DNA of 64,000 bases from Aeromonas allosaccharophila (GTDB lineage: Bacteria; Pseudomonadota; Gammaproteobacteria; Enterobacterales; Aeromonadaceae), in assembly GCF_000819685.1 (NCBI RefSeq), contig NZ_CDBR01000053.1, forward strand, positions 124,001 through 188,000, written 5' to 3'. Positions 27,711-35,160 of the stretch are shown piece after piece. Each line of letters opens with the position of its first letter. The first letter of the stretch is position 1. The notes under the pieces were generated by a model. That model was not told where the DNA came from and did not search any database. It was given only the letters and a program-made list of their open reading frames with translations. Made by a program: the position numbers and the translations under genes.

Positions 27711-27729
27711 GACAATGATTTTCATTTGC
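27711..27729. promoter_or_regulatory. Fur box upstream of the PepSY operon
   Basis: GACAATGATTTTCATTTGC matches the Fur consensus at 14 of 19 positions, 52 bases before the operon's first start codon. Confidence 0.75.
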
Positions 27730-27780
27730 AATAGTTTGCCGCCGCTTATGACGACCATCCTGCGGGAGCTTTTCTTTATC

Positions 27781-28404
27781 ATGTCGAGCCACTCTGCCCG
27801 TCCTCACCATGTACCTCGCTGGGTCCGGCCTCTGCATACCTACAGCTCCATGCTGATGCTGATGGTCATGCTCTTTTTCACCCTGACCGGATTGACTCTC
27901 AATAACCGCCAATGGCTACCCGCCCCGTCTCCCCTGATCCAGCAACAGCTGTCATTACCGCCCCTGTGGGCCGAGACCGGTTTATGGCAACAGGATCCGC
28001 TGTTGGCTGGAACTCAGCTGTTTCACTGGTTACGCCAGCAACACGGGCTCGAGGGAGGCGAGATGGTGATGGAGTGGAATGCCGAAGAGCAGTTGCTCAC
28101 CCTCGACATCAAGCGTCCCGGCGGTTACAGCCTGGTCGAGATTGAACCTGCCTTGGCAGAGGTGAGGATTGAGACCCAGCCATCTGGCGTCCTAGCCGTG
28201 CTCAACGATCTGCACATGGGTCGTTACAGCGGTGAGATGTGGCGATGGTTTATCGACTTAAGTTCGCTAGTGATGCTGCTTTTTACCCTGACCGGGTTCT
28301 GGCTGGTGTTGTCCCGGCGCAAACGTCGCACCAGCCTGTTTGGCCTGAGTGTGACGGGCGCGGCCCTGATGGGCGCGCTTTATTTCGTGATCCTCTACTA
28401 CTAA
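27781..28404 (+). CDS. PepSY-associated transmembrane protein, FpvG-like
   Basis: From the ATG at 27781 the protein has 207 residues; an ATG at 27748 is possible. An N-terminal membrane helix (SSMLMLMVMLFFTLTGLTLNN) precedes a periplasmic PepSY-like region with LNDLHMGRYSG, then two more helices (WFIDLSSLVMLLFTLTGFWLVL, LSVTGAALMGALYFVILYY). Histidines near the membrane (LHTY in the first helix, LHMGR before the second) could hold haem, as in PepSY ferric reductases. By position it matches FpvG, the inner-membrane reductase that frees iron from pyoverdine. First gene of a nine-gene operon. Confidence 0.8.
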   Translation: MSSHSARPHHVPRWVRPLHTYSSMLMLMVMLFFTLTGLTLNNRQWLPAPSPLIQQQLSLPPLWAETGLWQQDPLLAGTQLFHWLRQQHGLEGGEMVMEWNAEEQLLTLDIKRPGGYSLVEIEPALAEVRIETQPSGVLAVLNDLHMGRYSGEMWRWFIDLSSLVMLLFTLTGFWLVLSRRKRRTSLFGLSVTGAALMGALYFVILYY

Positions 28405-28416
28405 ACGGAGTCCCGG

Positions 28417-28899
28417 ATGCTCAAATCCACAATGCTGGCACTCTCGCTGGCCAGCTTGCCAGCGGTTGCTGACGTCACTCTGTCGCTGGAACTGCCCCGC
28501 CACGAAGGCAGCCAATACCGTCCTTATGTTGCGGTCTGGGTTGAAAACCCCCAGCAACAGGCGGTGGCAACCATCGCCGTCTGGCGCAAAGAGGCGGACT
28601 GGCTCAAGGATATGCGGCGCTGGTGGCGCAAGAGTGGTCGTTATGAGAACGACCTGCCGGATGGCGTCTCCGGTGCGACTCGTAAACCGGGCGTGCACCA
28701 GCTGCACTGGGATGGCCGTGACCATCAGGGGAATGCCCTGCCGTCGGGACGCTACACCCTGCATATCGAAGCCGTGCGCGAACATGGCAGCCGTTCTCTG
28801 GTCAGCCAATCCATTGAGCTTGGCCAAACAGCCAGCTATCACCTGAAACCGGTCGCCGAACTGGGCCCGATCACCATACATACCGGAGTTAAATCATGA
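28417..28899 (+). CDS. DUF2271 periplasmic protein, FpvH-like by position
   Basis: The 160-residue protein has a signal peptide (MLALSLASLPAVAD) and a beta-rich DUF2271 domain: RPYVAVWVENPQQQAVATIAVW, then WWRKSGRYENDLPDGVSGATRKPG and a FlgD-like LHWDGRDHQGNALPSGRYTL segment. DUF2271 genes commonly sit beside PepSY membrane proteins in iron-regulated operons. Its position right after the PepSY gene (12 bases) corresponds to fpvH. Its last bases overlap the next start (ATGA). Role inferred: helper in periplasmic iron reduction. Confidence 0.78.
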   Translation: MLKSTMLALSLASLPAVADVTLSLELPRHEGSQYRPYVAVWVENPQQQAVATIAVWRKEADWLKDMRRWWRKSGRYENDLPDGVSGATRKPGVHQLHWDGRDHQGNALPSGRYTLHIEAVREHGSRSLVSQSIELGQTASYHLKPVAELGPITIHTGVKS

Positions 28900-29705
28900 C
28901 CAAATATTCTGCTGGCTGGGGGCTGCTCGCCCTGTTCGCCACCTGTGCGGCCGCTCATCCGGTCTGGATGTTGCCGAGCGAGTTCAACGTCTCGAGCGAC
29001 AAGGATCACTGGATCACCGTGGATGGTACCGCCTCCCACGGGGTCTTCAGTTTTGACAAGCCGATCGGGCTGGACAATGTCACCGTCTATGACCCGGCAG
29101 GCAACCCCGGCCGAACCGGTCCTTATTACAAGGGACAGCGCCGCAGCGTGTTCGATCTGGCCGTGAATGAAGTGGGCACTTACAAGATCGAGCTGCGCAA
29201 TCCGCCTCGCTATGTCACCACCTACACCATTGGCAAGCGCAATACCGAACGCCGGATCATGGCGAACAAGCAGGAGGCGGCCGCTCAGGTGCCCGCCAAG
29301 GCGCAAGGGGTGACCACCTATGCCATGCAAAATGTCAGCGCCTTCTATGTCACCCGTAACACCCCTAGCGATACCGTGCTCAAGAGCACGGGTCAGGGAC
29401 TGGAGCTGCAACCCTTGACCCACCCCAGTGATGTGGTGGTGGGTGAAGCGGCCCGTTTTCGTCTGACGTTTGAGGGTCAGCCGTTGGCCGATCGCAAGGT
29501 GGAAGTGGTGGGGCACGGTACTCAGTGGCGCGATGGACGCCAGCAGCAGGAGCTGGTCAGCGACAAGGATGGTGTGGTGACGGTGACCCCGACCCAGACC
29601 GGCCCGCACCTGCTCTCTGCCAACATTGAGCAGGCCAGCCAATCGCCGATGGCTGACAAGGTTGCGATCAATTATCTGCTGACCTTCGAGGTATTGCCGC
29701 AATGA
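28896..29705 (+). CDS. DUF4198 periplasmic protein, FpvJ-like by position
   Basis: The 269-residue protein has a signal peptide (GLLALFATCAAAHP) and the DUF4198 start HPVWMLPSEFNVS. The domain includes VTVYDPAGNPGRTGPYYKGQRRSVFDL and ends LSANIEQASQ...INYLLTFEVLPQ. DUF4198 members are periplasmic metal-linked proteins (NikM-like). It overlaps both neighbours by 4 bases, so the operon is translationally coupled. Position corresponds to fpvJ. Exact role is not known. Confidence 0.78.
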   Translation: MTKYSAGWGLLALFATCAAAHPVWMLPSEFNVSSDKDHWITVDGTASHGVFSFDKPIGLDNVTVYDPAGNPGRTGPYYKGQRRSVFDLAVNEVGTYKIELRNPPRYVTTYTIGKRNTERRIMANKQEAAAQVPAKAQGVTTYAMQNVSAFYVTRNTPSDTVLKSTGQGLELQPLTHPSDVVVGEAARFRLTFEGQPLADRKVEVVGHGTQWRDGRQQQELVSDKDGVVTVTPTQTGPHLLSANIEQASQSPMADKVAINYLLTFEVLPQ

Positions 29706-30010
29706 TCCTGTGTAACAAGTGGCTGCCTGCCCTGGCCTTGCTGATGCCGCTGGCTGTACAAGCTCACTATCCGGTGATGGATTGTGGCCGTGAGGGTAAC
29801 GAACTGGTCTGCAAGGTGGGCTACAGCGACGGTACCCTGGCGAGCGGTGCCGAGGTCGTCATGTATAGCTATGACGATGAGGTGCTGCTCACCGTCAAGG
29901 CCAATGGCCGTTCGGAAGCGCGTTTCACCGAGCCGGAGGGGGAGTTTTATATCCGCTTCGATGCCGGACATGAAGAACCCGCTGAATTTGACTATGCAGA
30001 GCTGCTCTGA
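29702..30010 (+). CDS. small periplasmic protein in the iron-release operon
   Basis: A 102-residue protein with signal peptide (ALALLMPLAVQA) followed by HYPVMDCGREGNELVCKVGYSDG. Two cysteines about 10 residues apart probably form a disulphide, and the acidic tail (FDAGHEEPAEFDYAELL) could contact metal. The beta-rich pattern resembles the C-terminal part of DUF4198 proteins. It overlaps the DUF4198 gene by 4 bases. I know no counterpart in the fpv operon, so it may be a lineage-specific addition. Confidence 0.65.
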   Translation: MILCNKWLPALALLMPLAVQAHYPVMDCGREGNELVCKVGYSDGTLASGAEVVMYSYDDEVLLTVKANGRSEARFTEPEGEFYIRFDAGHEEPAEFDYAELL

Positions 30011-30011
30011 G

Positions 30012-30464
30012 ATGAGCGGCTGCCGTGTGCGCGTCGTGCCGGATGATGGCCGCAATGAGAATCGCTGGGTGGCACTGTTCACCACCGCCGTCTTGTTGTG
30101 CGGGGTGGTGGGGATCTATTTGCGTCAGGCGCCAGATACGCCTGTGGCACAAACGCCTGATCTCACCCCGGCTGGCCGTCAGCAGCTGACCGAGCTGGTT
30201 ATCGCCCTCGATGAGGCCGGCTTTATGGCCAGTGACGGCTACTGGCCCGCGCTGGCCGCCATGGAGCAAGCCCTGATCCCCCCTTTTAGCGAGGGGGGTT
30301 GGCAAGAGCTGGCCAATGGCTGCTGGCTGGGGCCACGAGTGGGCCAACCCGATGCGCGCTGGCTTGTCTCGTTGCCTGCTAATGCCATTTTTCTCGATGG
30401 CGAAGAGGCATCCGGCATCCCTGACTGCACTACACCTCTCCACTGGATTTTGATGACACCATGA
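30012..30464 (+). CDS. single-pass membrane protein, possibly DUF6162 / FpvK-like
   Basis: From the ATG at 30012, one base after the previous stop, the product has 150 residues. A membrane helix (WVALFTTAVLLCGVVGIYL, about 20-38) anchors a periplasmic domain with DGYWPALAAMEQALIPPFSEGGW and two Cys (GCWLG, IPDCTTP). The frame remains open further upstream, overlapping the preceding gene, but that part lacks protein character. Its place directly before the binding protein gene fits fpvK. The family name is given from memory. Confidence 0.65.
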   Translation: MSGCRVRVVPDDGRNENRWVALFTTAVLLCGVVGIYLRQAPDTPVAQTPDLTPAGRQQLTELVIALDEAGFMASDGYWPALAAMEQALIPPFSEGGWQELANGCWLGPRVGQPDARWLVSLPANAIFLDGEEASGIPDCTTPLHWILMTP

Positions 30465-31336
30465 TGCGTATTTTTCTGGGCCTGAGCCTGCTGCTGGCCC
30501 CTCTTGTTGCATGGAGCAAGCCGTTGACCGTGGGGATCACCCTGCACCCTTATTACAGCTATGTGCACCATATCGTGGGCGATCGTGCCAAGGTGGTGCC
30601 GCTGATCGAGAGCGGCTTCAACCCCCATAGCTATGAACTGCAACCGAGCGATCTCAAGCGCTTGAGCAGCATGGATGCACTGGTGCTCAACGGCATCGGC
30701 CATGACGAGTTTGCGGTGCATGCCCTCGAGGGGCTTGCGCTGCCCAAGCTGACCCGGATTTACGCCAATGCCGACTTGCCGCTGCTCGCCACCAGCAAGG
30801 GGAGCTACAACCCCCATACCTTTGTGGCCATCGATGCCGCGGTGCGTCAGGTCTATACCATTGCCCGCGAGCTGGGACGACTTGATCCGGCCAACCGTGA
30901 CTATTTTCAGCAAAATGCCCTGACCTATGCCCGCAGCCTGCGAGCCATCAAGAACCGCTACCGGGCCGAGTTGTTGACGCTGGATCTGGCCAGTGTGCGC
31001 ATCGCCAGTACCCATAATGCTTACGGCTATCTGCTGCAAGAGTTTGGCATCGGCATCGACACCGTCATTGAACCGGCCCACGGGGTTGAGCCCAATGCGA
31101 CCCAGTTGCAGCAGACCATTGAGCGGATCAAGGCGGCCAATATTCAGGTGCTGTTTACCGAGCTGGATATGGATAACCGCTACGTGGAGCTGATCCAGAA
31201 CGCCACCGGGATCCGGATTTACCACTTCTCCCACATGACGTTTGGTGACTATGACCCCGATCTGGTGAGCCGCGAGATGGATCACAACCTCAAGACCCTG
31301 GTCAAGGCGCTGTCACTGGCGGCGCAGGCAAGCTGA
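30461..31336 (+). CDS. cluster A-I metal ABC transporter binding protein, FpvC-like
   Basis: The 291-residue periplasmic protein has a signal peptide (FLGLSLLLAPLVAWS) and the ZnuA/PsaA-type fold. Metal-ligand histidines are present at the usual places: H56 in NPHSYE, H119 in NPHTFV and H185 in STHNAYGY, with acidic residues near 234-237 (TELDMD). It lacks the long His-rich loop of ZnuA, so it could bind Fe2+, Mn2+ or Zn2+. With Fur boxes and the PepSY gene in the same operon, ferrous iron or a siderophore-iron handover is most likely (FpvC-like). It overlaps the next gene by one base. Confidence 0.85.
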   Translation: MMRIFLGLSLLLAPLVAWSKPLTVGITLHPYYSYVHHIVGDRAKVVPLIESGFNPHSYELQPSDLKRLSSMDALVLNGIGHDEFAVHALEGLALPKLTRIYANADLPLLATSKGSYNPHTFVAIDAAVRQVYTIARELGRLDPANRDYFQQNALTYARSLRAIKNRYRAELLTLDLASVRIASTHNAYGYLLQEFGIGIDTVIEPAHGVEPNATQLQQTIERIKAANIQVLFTELDMDNRYVELIQNATGIRIYHFSHMTFGDYDPDLVSREMDHNLKTLVKALSLAAQAS

Positions 31337-32019
31337 TGGGGCCGTCAATCCTGCTGCAAGGGCTTGCCTTGTCGCTCAATCGGGTGAGCATACTCCAGCC
31401 CATCGATGGCACCTTCGCGGCGGGCAAGCTGCATGCCATCGTCGGCCCCAACGGCGCAGGCAAATCCTCCTTGCTCAAGTGCGTGCTGGGTCTGCGACAC
31501 CATAGCGGCGACGTGTTTCGGGAGTGGGCGGGGGCGCCGGGTCCGGTGGCCTATGTGCCACAGCAGAGCCAGTTTGAGCCATCCCTGCCCATCACCATCA
31601 ACGAATTCCTGCTGGCGACGTTCTCGCGCCGCCCCCTGTGGTTGCCGATGAAGTCGGCGGCGAAAGTGCGGATCGATCAGCTGTTGGCGCAAGTCGGGCT
31701 GACCGGTAAGGGGCATTTGCGCCTTGGTCAGCTGTCTGGGGGGGAACGCCAGCGCTTGCTGCTGGCACAAGGGCTGGATCAGGGGAGTAAACTCTGGTGT
31801 CTGGATGAGCCCATGACCGGGCTGGATCAAGAGGGACAAGAGATGGTTAACCGCTTGCTGCTGCAACTGCGCAGGCAAGGGGCCACCTTGCTGGTGGTGC
31901 ACCATGACATGGCCTGGGTGAAGCGTTATGCCGACCGGGTGTGGGTGATTGATGGCGGGCTGGCGGCGGTCGGCACCCCGGATGAGGTGTTTGCCGACGA
32001 CCAACTGGAGGTGGCGTGA
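31336..32019 (+). CDS. metal ABC transporter ATPase, FpvD-like
   Basis: The 227-residue protein has Walker A GPNGAGKS at 37-44, a Q-loop in YVPQQSQF, the signature LSGGERQRLLLAQ, Walker B in LWCLDEPMTGLD and the switch histidine in LLVVHHDMAWV. This is the ZnuC/FpvD class of metal ABC ATPases. The start overlaps the binding-protein stop by one base, and the end overlaps the permease start by 4. Confidence 0.92.
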   Translation: MGPSILLQGLALSLNRVSILQPIDGTFAAGKLHAIVGPNGAGKSSLLKCVLGLRHHSGDVFREWAGAPGPVAYVPQQSQFEPSLPITINEFLLATFSRRPLWLPMKSAAKVRIDQLLAQVGLTGKGHLRLGQLSGGERQRLLLAQGLDQGSKLWCLDEPMTGLDQEGQEMVNRLLLQLRRQGATLLVVHHDMAWVKRYADRVWVIDGGLAAVGTPDEVFADDQLEVA

Positions 32020-32897
32020 TGGAGAGTCTGCGTCAATGGGTATTCTCCCTCTTTGAAAGCGGCTATTTGCCCGAGATGTTCCAGTACGCCTTCCTGACCA
32101 ATGCCCTGGTAGCGGCCCTCTTGATGGGGCCATTGCTCGGGGCGTTGGGCCCGCTGGTGGTGGTCAAGCGGCTGGCATTTTTCTCCGAAGCGGTCGGCCA
32201 CGGTGCCCTGACCGGTGTGGCACTCGGGATCTTGCTGGGGGAGCCCGCCACGGCGCCGCTGGTGGCGCTGTTTTGTTTTTGCATCCTATTTGCCCTGCTG
32301 CTCCACTGGGTCAAGAGCCGCACCCAGATCCCTTATGATGCGTTGGTGGGCGTGTTCCTCTCGTTTGCCATCGCGTTGGGGGCCGCCTTGCTGCTTTATG
32401 TAGCCAAGCGGGTCAACGTACATATCCTGGAAAACGTGCTGTTTGGCTCGATCCTGACGGTCAAGGATCTCGACCTGCTGGTGCTGCTGATCATTGCCAT
32501 TCCTGCACTGCTGATGTTGCTGCGCGGAACCAATACCGCCCTGCTGGCGAGTCTGGCGCCGGAGTTGGCGCGCAGCCGCGGGGTGGCGGTGCGTCTCTAT
32601 GACTATCTGTTCGTGTTGTTGATTGCCCTGATGACGGTCGCCTCGGTCAAGGTGATTGGGGCCATTCTGGTGGGGGCGCTGCTGCTTATCCCCGCAACGG
32701 CGGCCCGACTGGTGAGTCGCAGTGGTGCCCAGTTTTTCTGGCTCTCGGTGCTGTTTTCAACCCTCAGCTGCTTCCTCGGCATTCTGGTGCCGATGGCGGG
32801 CGCCCTGCCACTGCCTTCCGGGGCGGCCATCGTGATGTTTGCCTCGCTCTTTTTTGTACTTGCGCTCGGTTACCGTCGCTGGAGAACCATTGAATGA
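32016..32897 (+). CDS. metal ABC transporter permease, FpvE-like
   Basis: The 293-residue ABC-3 family membrane protein has about eight hydrophobic helices, with the typical LVVVKRLAFFSEAVGHGALTGVALG segment and SVKVIGAILVGALLLIPATAARL. It forms the channel with the preceding ATPase. Overlaps of 4 bases on both sides show tight coupling. Confidence 0.92.
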   Translation: MMESLRQWVFSLFESGYLPEMFQYAFLTNALVAALLMGPLLGALGPLVVVKRLAFFSEAVGHGALTGVALGILLGEPATAPLVALFCFCILFALLLHWVKSRTQIPYDALVGVFLSFAIALGAALLLYVAKRVNVHILENVLFGSILTVKDLDLLVLLIIAIPALLMLLRGTNTALLASLAPELARSRGVAVRLYDYLFVLLIALMTVASVKVIGAILVGALLLIPATAARLVSRSGAQFFWLSVLFSTLSCFLGILVPMAGALPLPSGAAIVMFASLFFVLALGYRRWRTIE

Positions 32898-33670
32898 GAT
32901 CCTTTGTTTGTTTGCTGCTCGGCCTGCTGGCGTTGCCGTTGTGGGCCGCGCCGACCGTGGTCAGTACCGTGCCGGTGTTGCACGCCATCAACCTTTCGCT
33001 GTTGGCCGACACCGGTATCGTCGCCCGTTATCTGCCGCCCGCCAGATTGCCGCTAAACCGGATCCCCGGTTGGCTGAGCAAGGTGGACGTGGCCACCCTG
33101 GGACCGGCCGATGCCCTGCTGACGATGGAGTCGTTGCAGCCGGAGCTGGCGATTTATCCCCTGTTGCGCCAGCGCCAGATCCGGGTCGTGCCCATTGATG
33201 TCGCGCGGGAGCTGGCGCCAGCAGGCGCCAAAGTGACCCTGCGAGCGGACGGGGAGGGGGACTACTTCTGGCTCGATTTTGGCAATCTGACCCTGATGGG
33301 CAATGTGGCCGCGCGGGATCTGGCCCGTATGTGGCCAGCCCAGAGCGCGCAGATTGAACGTAATCGCCAGCGACTGCTGCGGGCGGTGCAGGGCAGTGCC
33401 ATGGCGTTTGACGATGTGCTGCTGGCGCACAATGTGGCCAGTCTGGCGGTGGCAGATCAACGGCTGATGCCACTGGCGCAGGCGCTCGGTCTGCCATTGG
33501 TGCCGCAACAGCAGGCCGATCTGGTGCTGACCAGTCGTCCGCTCAAAGGACGTTCCCGTGGCATCTGGCAGCCGGACCCCTTGCTGCGGCTGGGAGATCA
33601 GCCGATCGAAGTCTGGCTGATGCAAAATCAACAGGCCCTGGTTCGCCAGCTCGCGCCAACAGCCGATTGA
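32894..33670 (+). CDS. second, degenerate metal-binding protein, FpvF-like
   Basis: The 258-residue protein has a signal peptide (FVCLLLGLLALPLWAA) and the outline of a ZnuA-type fold (VVSTVPVLHAINLSLL at the start, LMPLAQALGLPLV near the end). The usual ligand positions have lost histidine: LPLNRIPG stands where NPHxYE is expected, and DYFWLDFGNL where NPHxW is expected. It probably binds no bare metal by the standard site and may instead bind a siderophore or dock FpvC, as the second binding protein FpvF does. It ends the tightly overlapping operon. Confidence 0.75.
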   Translation: MRSFVCLLLGLLALPLWAAPTVVSTVPVLHAINLSLLADTGIVARYLPPARLPLNRIPGWLSKVDVATLGPADALLTMESLQPELAIYPLLRQRQIRVVPIDVARELAPAGAKVTLRADGEGDYFWLDFGNLTLMGNVAARDLARMWPAQSAQIERNRQRLLRAVQGSAMAFDDVLLAHNVASLAVADQRLMPLAQALGLPLVPQQQADLVLTSRPLKGRSRGIWQPDPLLRLGDQPIEVWLMQNQQALVRQLAPTAD

Positions 33671-33683
33671 TGCGGGAATGTGA

Positions 33684-34661
33684 ATGCTGGACCTGATCGA
33701 AATAAAAATATTCTGCGCCGTGGTTGAGTGCGGCAGTCTTACCGCTGCCGCCGATCAACTCGGTTTCCCGAAATCGACCATGAGCCGTCGTCTCGCCCAG
33801 CTGGAGCTGCGGGTTGGTCAGCCGTTATTGCGTCGTCAGAGCAATCGACTGCAGCTGACGGAAGCGGGCCGATTGTTTGAATCCTATGCCCGGCAGATGC
33901 TGCGACTCTCGCAGCAAGGGCTGCAGGTGATGGAGGATCTGCGGGAAGAGGTGAGCGGGGAGTTGCAGGTACGCTGTCACCCCGTCTGCGCCGAGACATG
34001 GTTTGTGGAAGCGCTTGAGTCGTTTCTGGAGCACTATCCCGGGGCCAGGATCAGTCTGAAAACCGACGAGCAACTCTCTCCAAACAGTGCTGTTCAGGGT
34101 GAAATCTGGTGCTGGTTCGGGGCGGATCCCGAGTGTGGTTTGCGTTACGAGCCGCTGGTGCAACTGCCCGCCTCTCTCTATGCCAGCCCGGACTATCTGG
34201 CAGGACAACAGCCGATACAACACCCTAGAGATGTGAGCACCCATGACTGGATTGGTGGGGGCGCGACGATCAACGACGGGGTGCTGTTACGGCATCGACA
34301 GGAGGGGGAGTATCTGTGCCAGCCTACGCCCTCCCGCTTGCTGTTTGATGATGTGGGGATGCAGATCAGCGCGATGCGACGTGGCCGGGGCATCGGTATT
34401 TTACCGGATACCCGTGTCCGGGCCCTGAACCGGGCCCATCCGGACAGCTTGATCCCCTGTTTGCCGGGTTGGCAAGTGGTGCCATGGCAGGTGGGATTGC
34501 TCTATCCTTATGGGCGGCAGCCGCGCAAGGTCAGTGCATTACTGGCTCATATTCGCAGTGCGCTCCCACCCTCCTGGCGCGGGTGCAAGCTGGACAAGCT
34601 GCCGACAAGATGTGAACATGGCGCCCTTTATCGAGAGAGAGACTTGGCCAATGAGCTATGA
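33684..34661 (+). CDS. LysR-family transcriptional regulator
   Basis: The 325-residue protein starts with a LysR helix-turn-helix (LIEIKIFCAVVECGSLTAAADQLGFPKSTMSRRLAQLE) and a substrate-binding domain with PASLYASPDYL and MRRGRGIGILPD. Its gene follows the iron-release operon by 13 bases in the same direction and could be its last member or a local regulator. The 3' end is unusually long and overlaps the DUF2750 gene by 11 bases. The effector is unknown. Confidence 0.88.
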   Translation: MLDLIEIKIFCAVVECGSLTAAADQLGFPKSTMSRRLAQLELRVGQPLLRRQSNRLQLTEAGRLFESYARQMLRLSQQGLQVMEDLREEVSGELQVRCHPVCAETWFVEALESFLEHYPGARISLKTDEQLSPNSAVQGEIWCWFGADPECGLRYEPLVQLPASLYASPDYLAGQQPIQHPRDVSTHDWIGGGATINDGVLLRHRQEGEYLCQPTPSRLLFDDVGMQISAMRRGRGIGILPDTRVRALNRAHPDSLIPCLPGWQVVPWQVGLLYPYGRQPRKVSALLAHIRSALPPSWRGCKLDKLPTRCEHGALYRERDLANEL

Positions 34662-35043
34662 ACTGAGCGACACCGAGCGCAATGCCGCGCTGCAACTGAA
34701 CGCTGATTACCGTTACGAACACTTCATCAGCAAGCTGGTCGAGCATGAAGAGCTGTTTGTTCTGACTGACGAGCATGGCGTCATGATGCTGACCACCGAT
34801 GATGAAGATTGCATCCCGGTATGGCCGCACCCGGAGTACGCCAAAGCATGGGCCGAAGGTGAGTGGGCCGATTGCAAGCCGCAGTCCATCACCCTCAAGG
34901 TATGGCTGGAGCGCTGGGTTGACGGTATGGAGCAGGACGAGCTGTGTGTTGCCGTGTTCCCGACCCCGGATCAGGAAGGCATCGTGCTGGAGCCGGCCGA
35001 CGTGGCTGACGCCATTGCCGAGAAGCAGGCCAAGCGCGGCTAA
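34651..35043 (+). CDS. DUF2750 domain protein
   Basis: The 130-residue acidic protein starts MSYELSDTERNAAL and has the DUF2750 pattern: RYEHFISKLVEHEELFVLTDEHG, then PVWPHPEYAKAWAEGEWADCKPQSI and a C-terminal FPTPDQEGIVLEPADVADAI. It is cytoplasmic, about 130 residues as expected for the family; function unknown. The ATG at 34651 lies inside the end of the LysR gene. Confidence 0.85.
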   Translation: MSYELSDTERNAALQLNADYRYEHFISKLVEHEELFVLTDEHGVMMLTTDDEDCIPVWPHPEYAKAWAEGEWADCKPQSITLKVWLERWVDGMEQDELCVAVFPTPDQEGIVLEPADVADAIAEKQAKRG

Positions 35044-35082
35044 TTGCCTCGTTTACTTGCAAGCAACCCGGTTGCAAAACAA

Positions 35083-35114
35083 GACCCCGCCACTGTGCGG
35101 GGTCTGTCGTTTTT
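35083..35114. terminator. bidirectional terminator
   Basis: GACCCCGC pairs with GCGGGGTC and is followed by TGTCGTTTTT on the plus strand and TTGTTTT on the minus strand. Confidence 0.85.
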
Positions 35115-35116
35115 GG

Positions 35117-35156
35117 GGCGGCCCTCCTGTGCTCGCTGGAGCAGAGGAGGGCCGCC
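35117..35156. repeat. 12-bp perfect inverted repeat
   Basis: GGCGGCCCTCCT at 35117-35128 pairs with AGGAGGGCCGCC at 35145-35156. It lies between two convergent genes and backs up the terminator beside it. Confidence 0.7.
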
Positions 35157-35160
35157 AAAA

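Larger units (their letters stand above)
27405..27780. other. divergent regulatory region with two Fur boxes
   Basis: About 375 bases hold the promoters of the receptor gene and the PepSY operon, with a Fur box near each end. The middle also has an inverted repeat GTTCC-AAAAACT-GGAAC near 27537-27553 of unknown role. No gene is supported inside. Confidence 0.6.
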
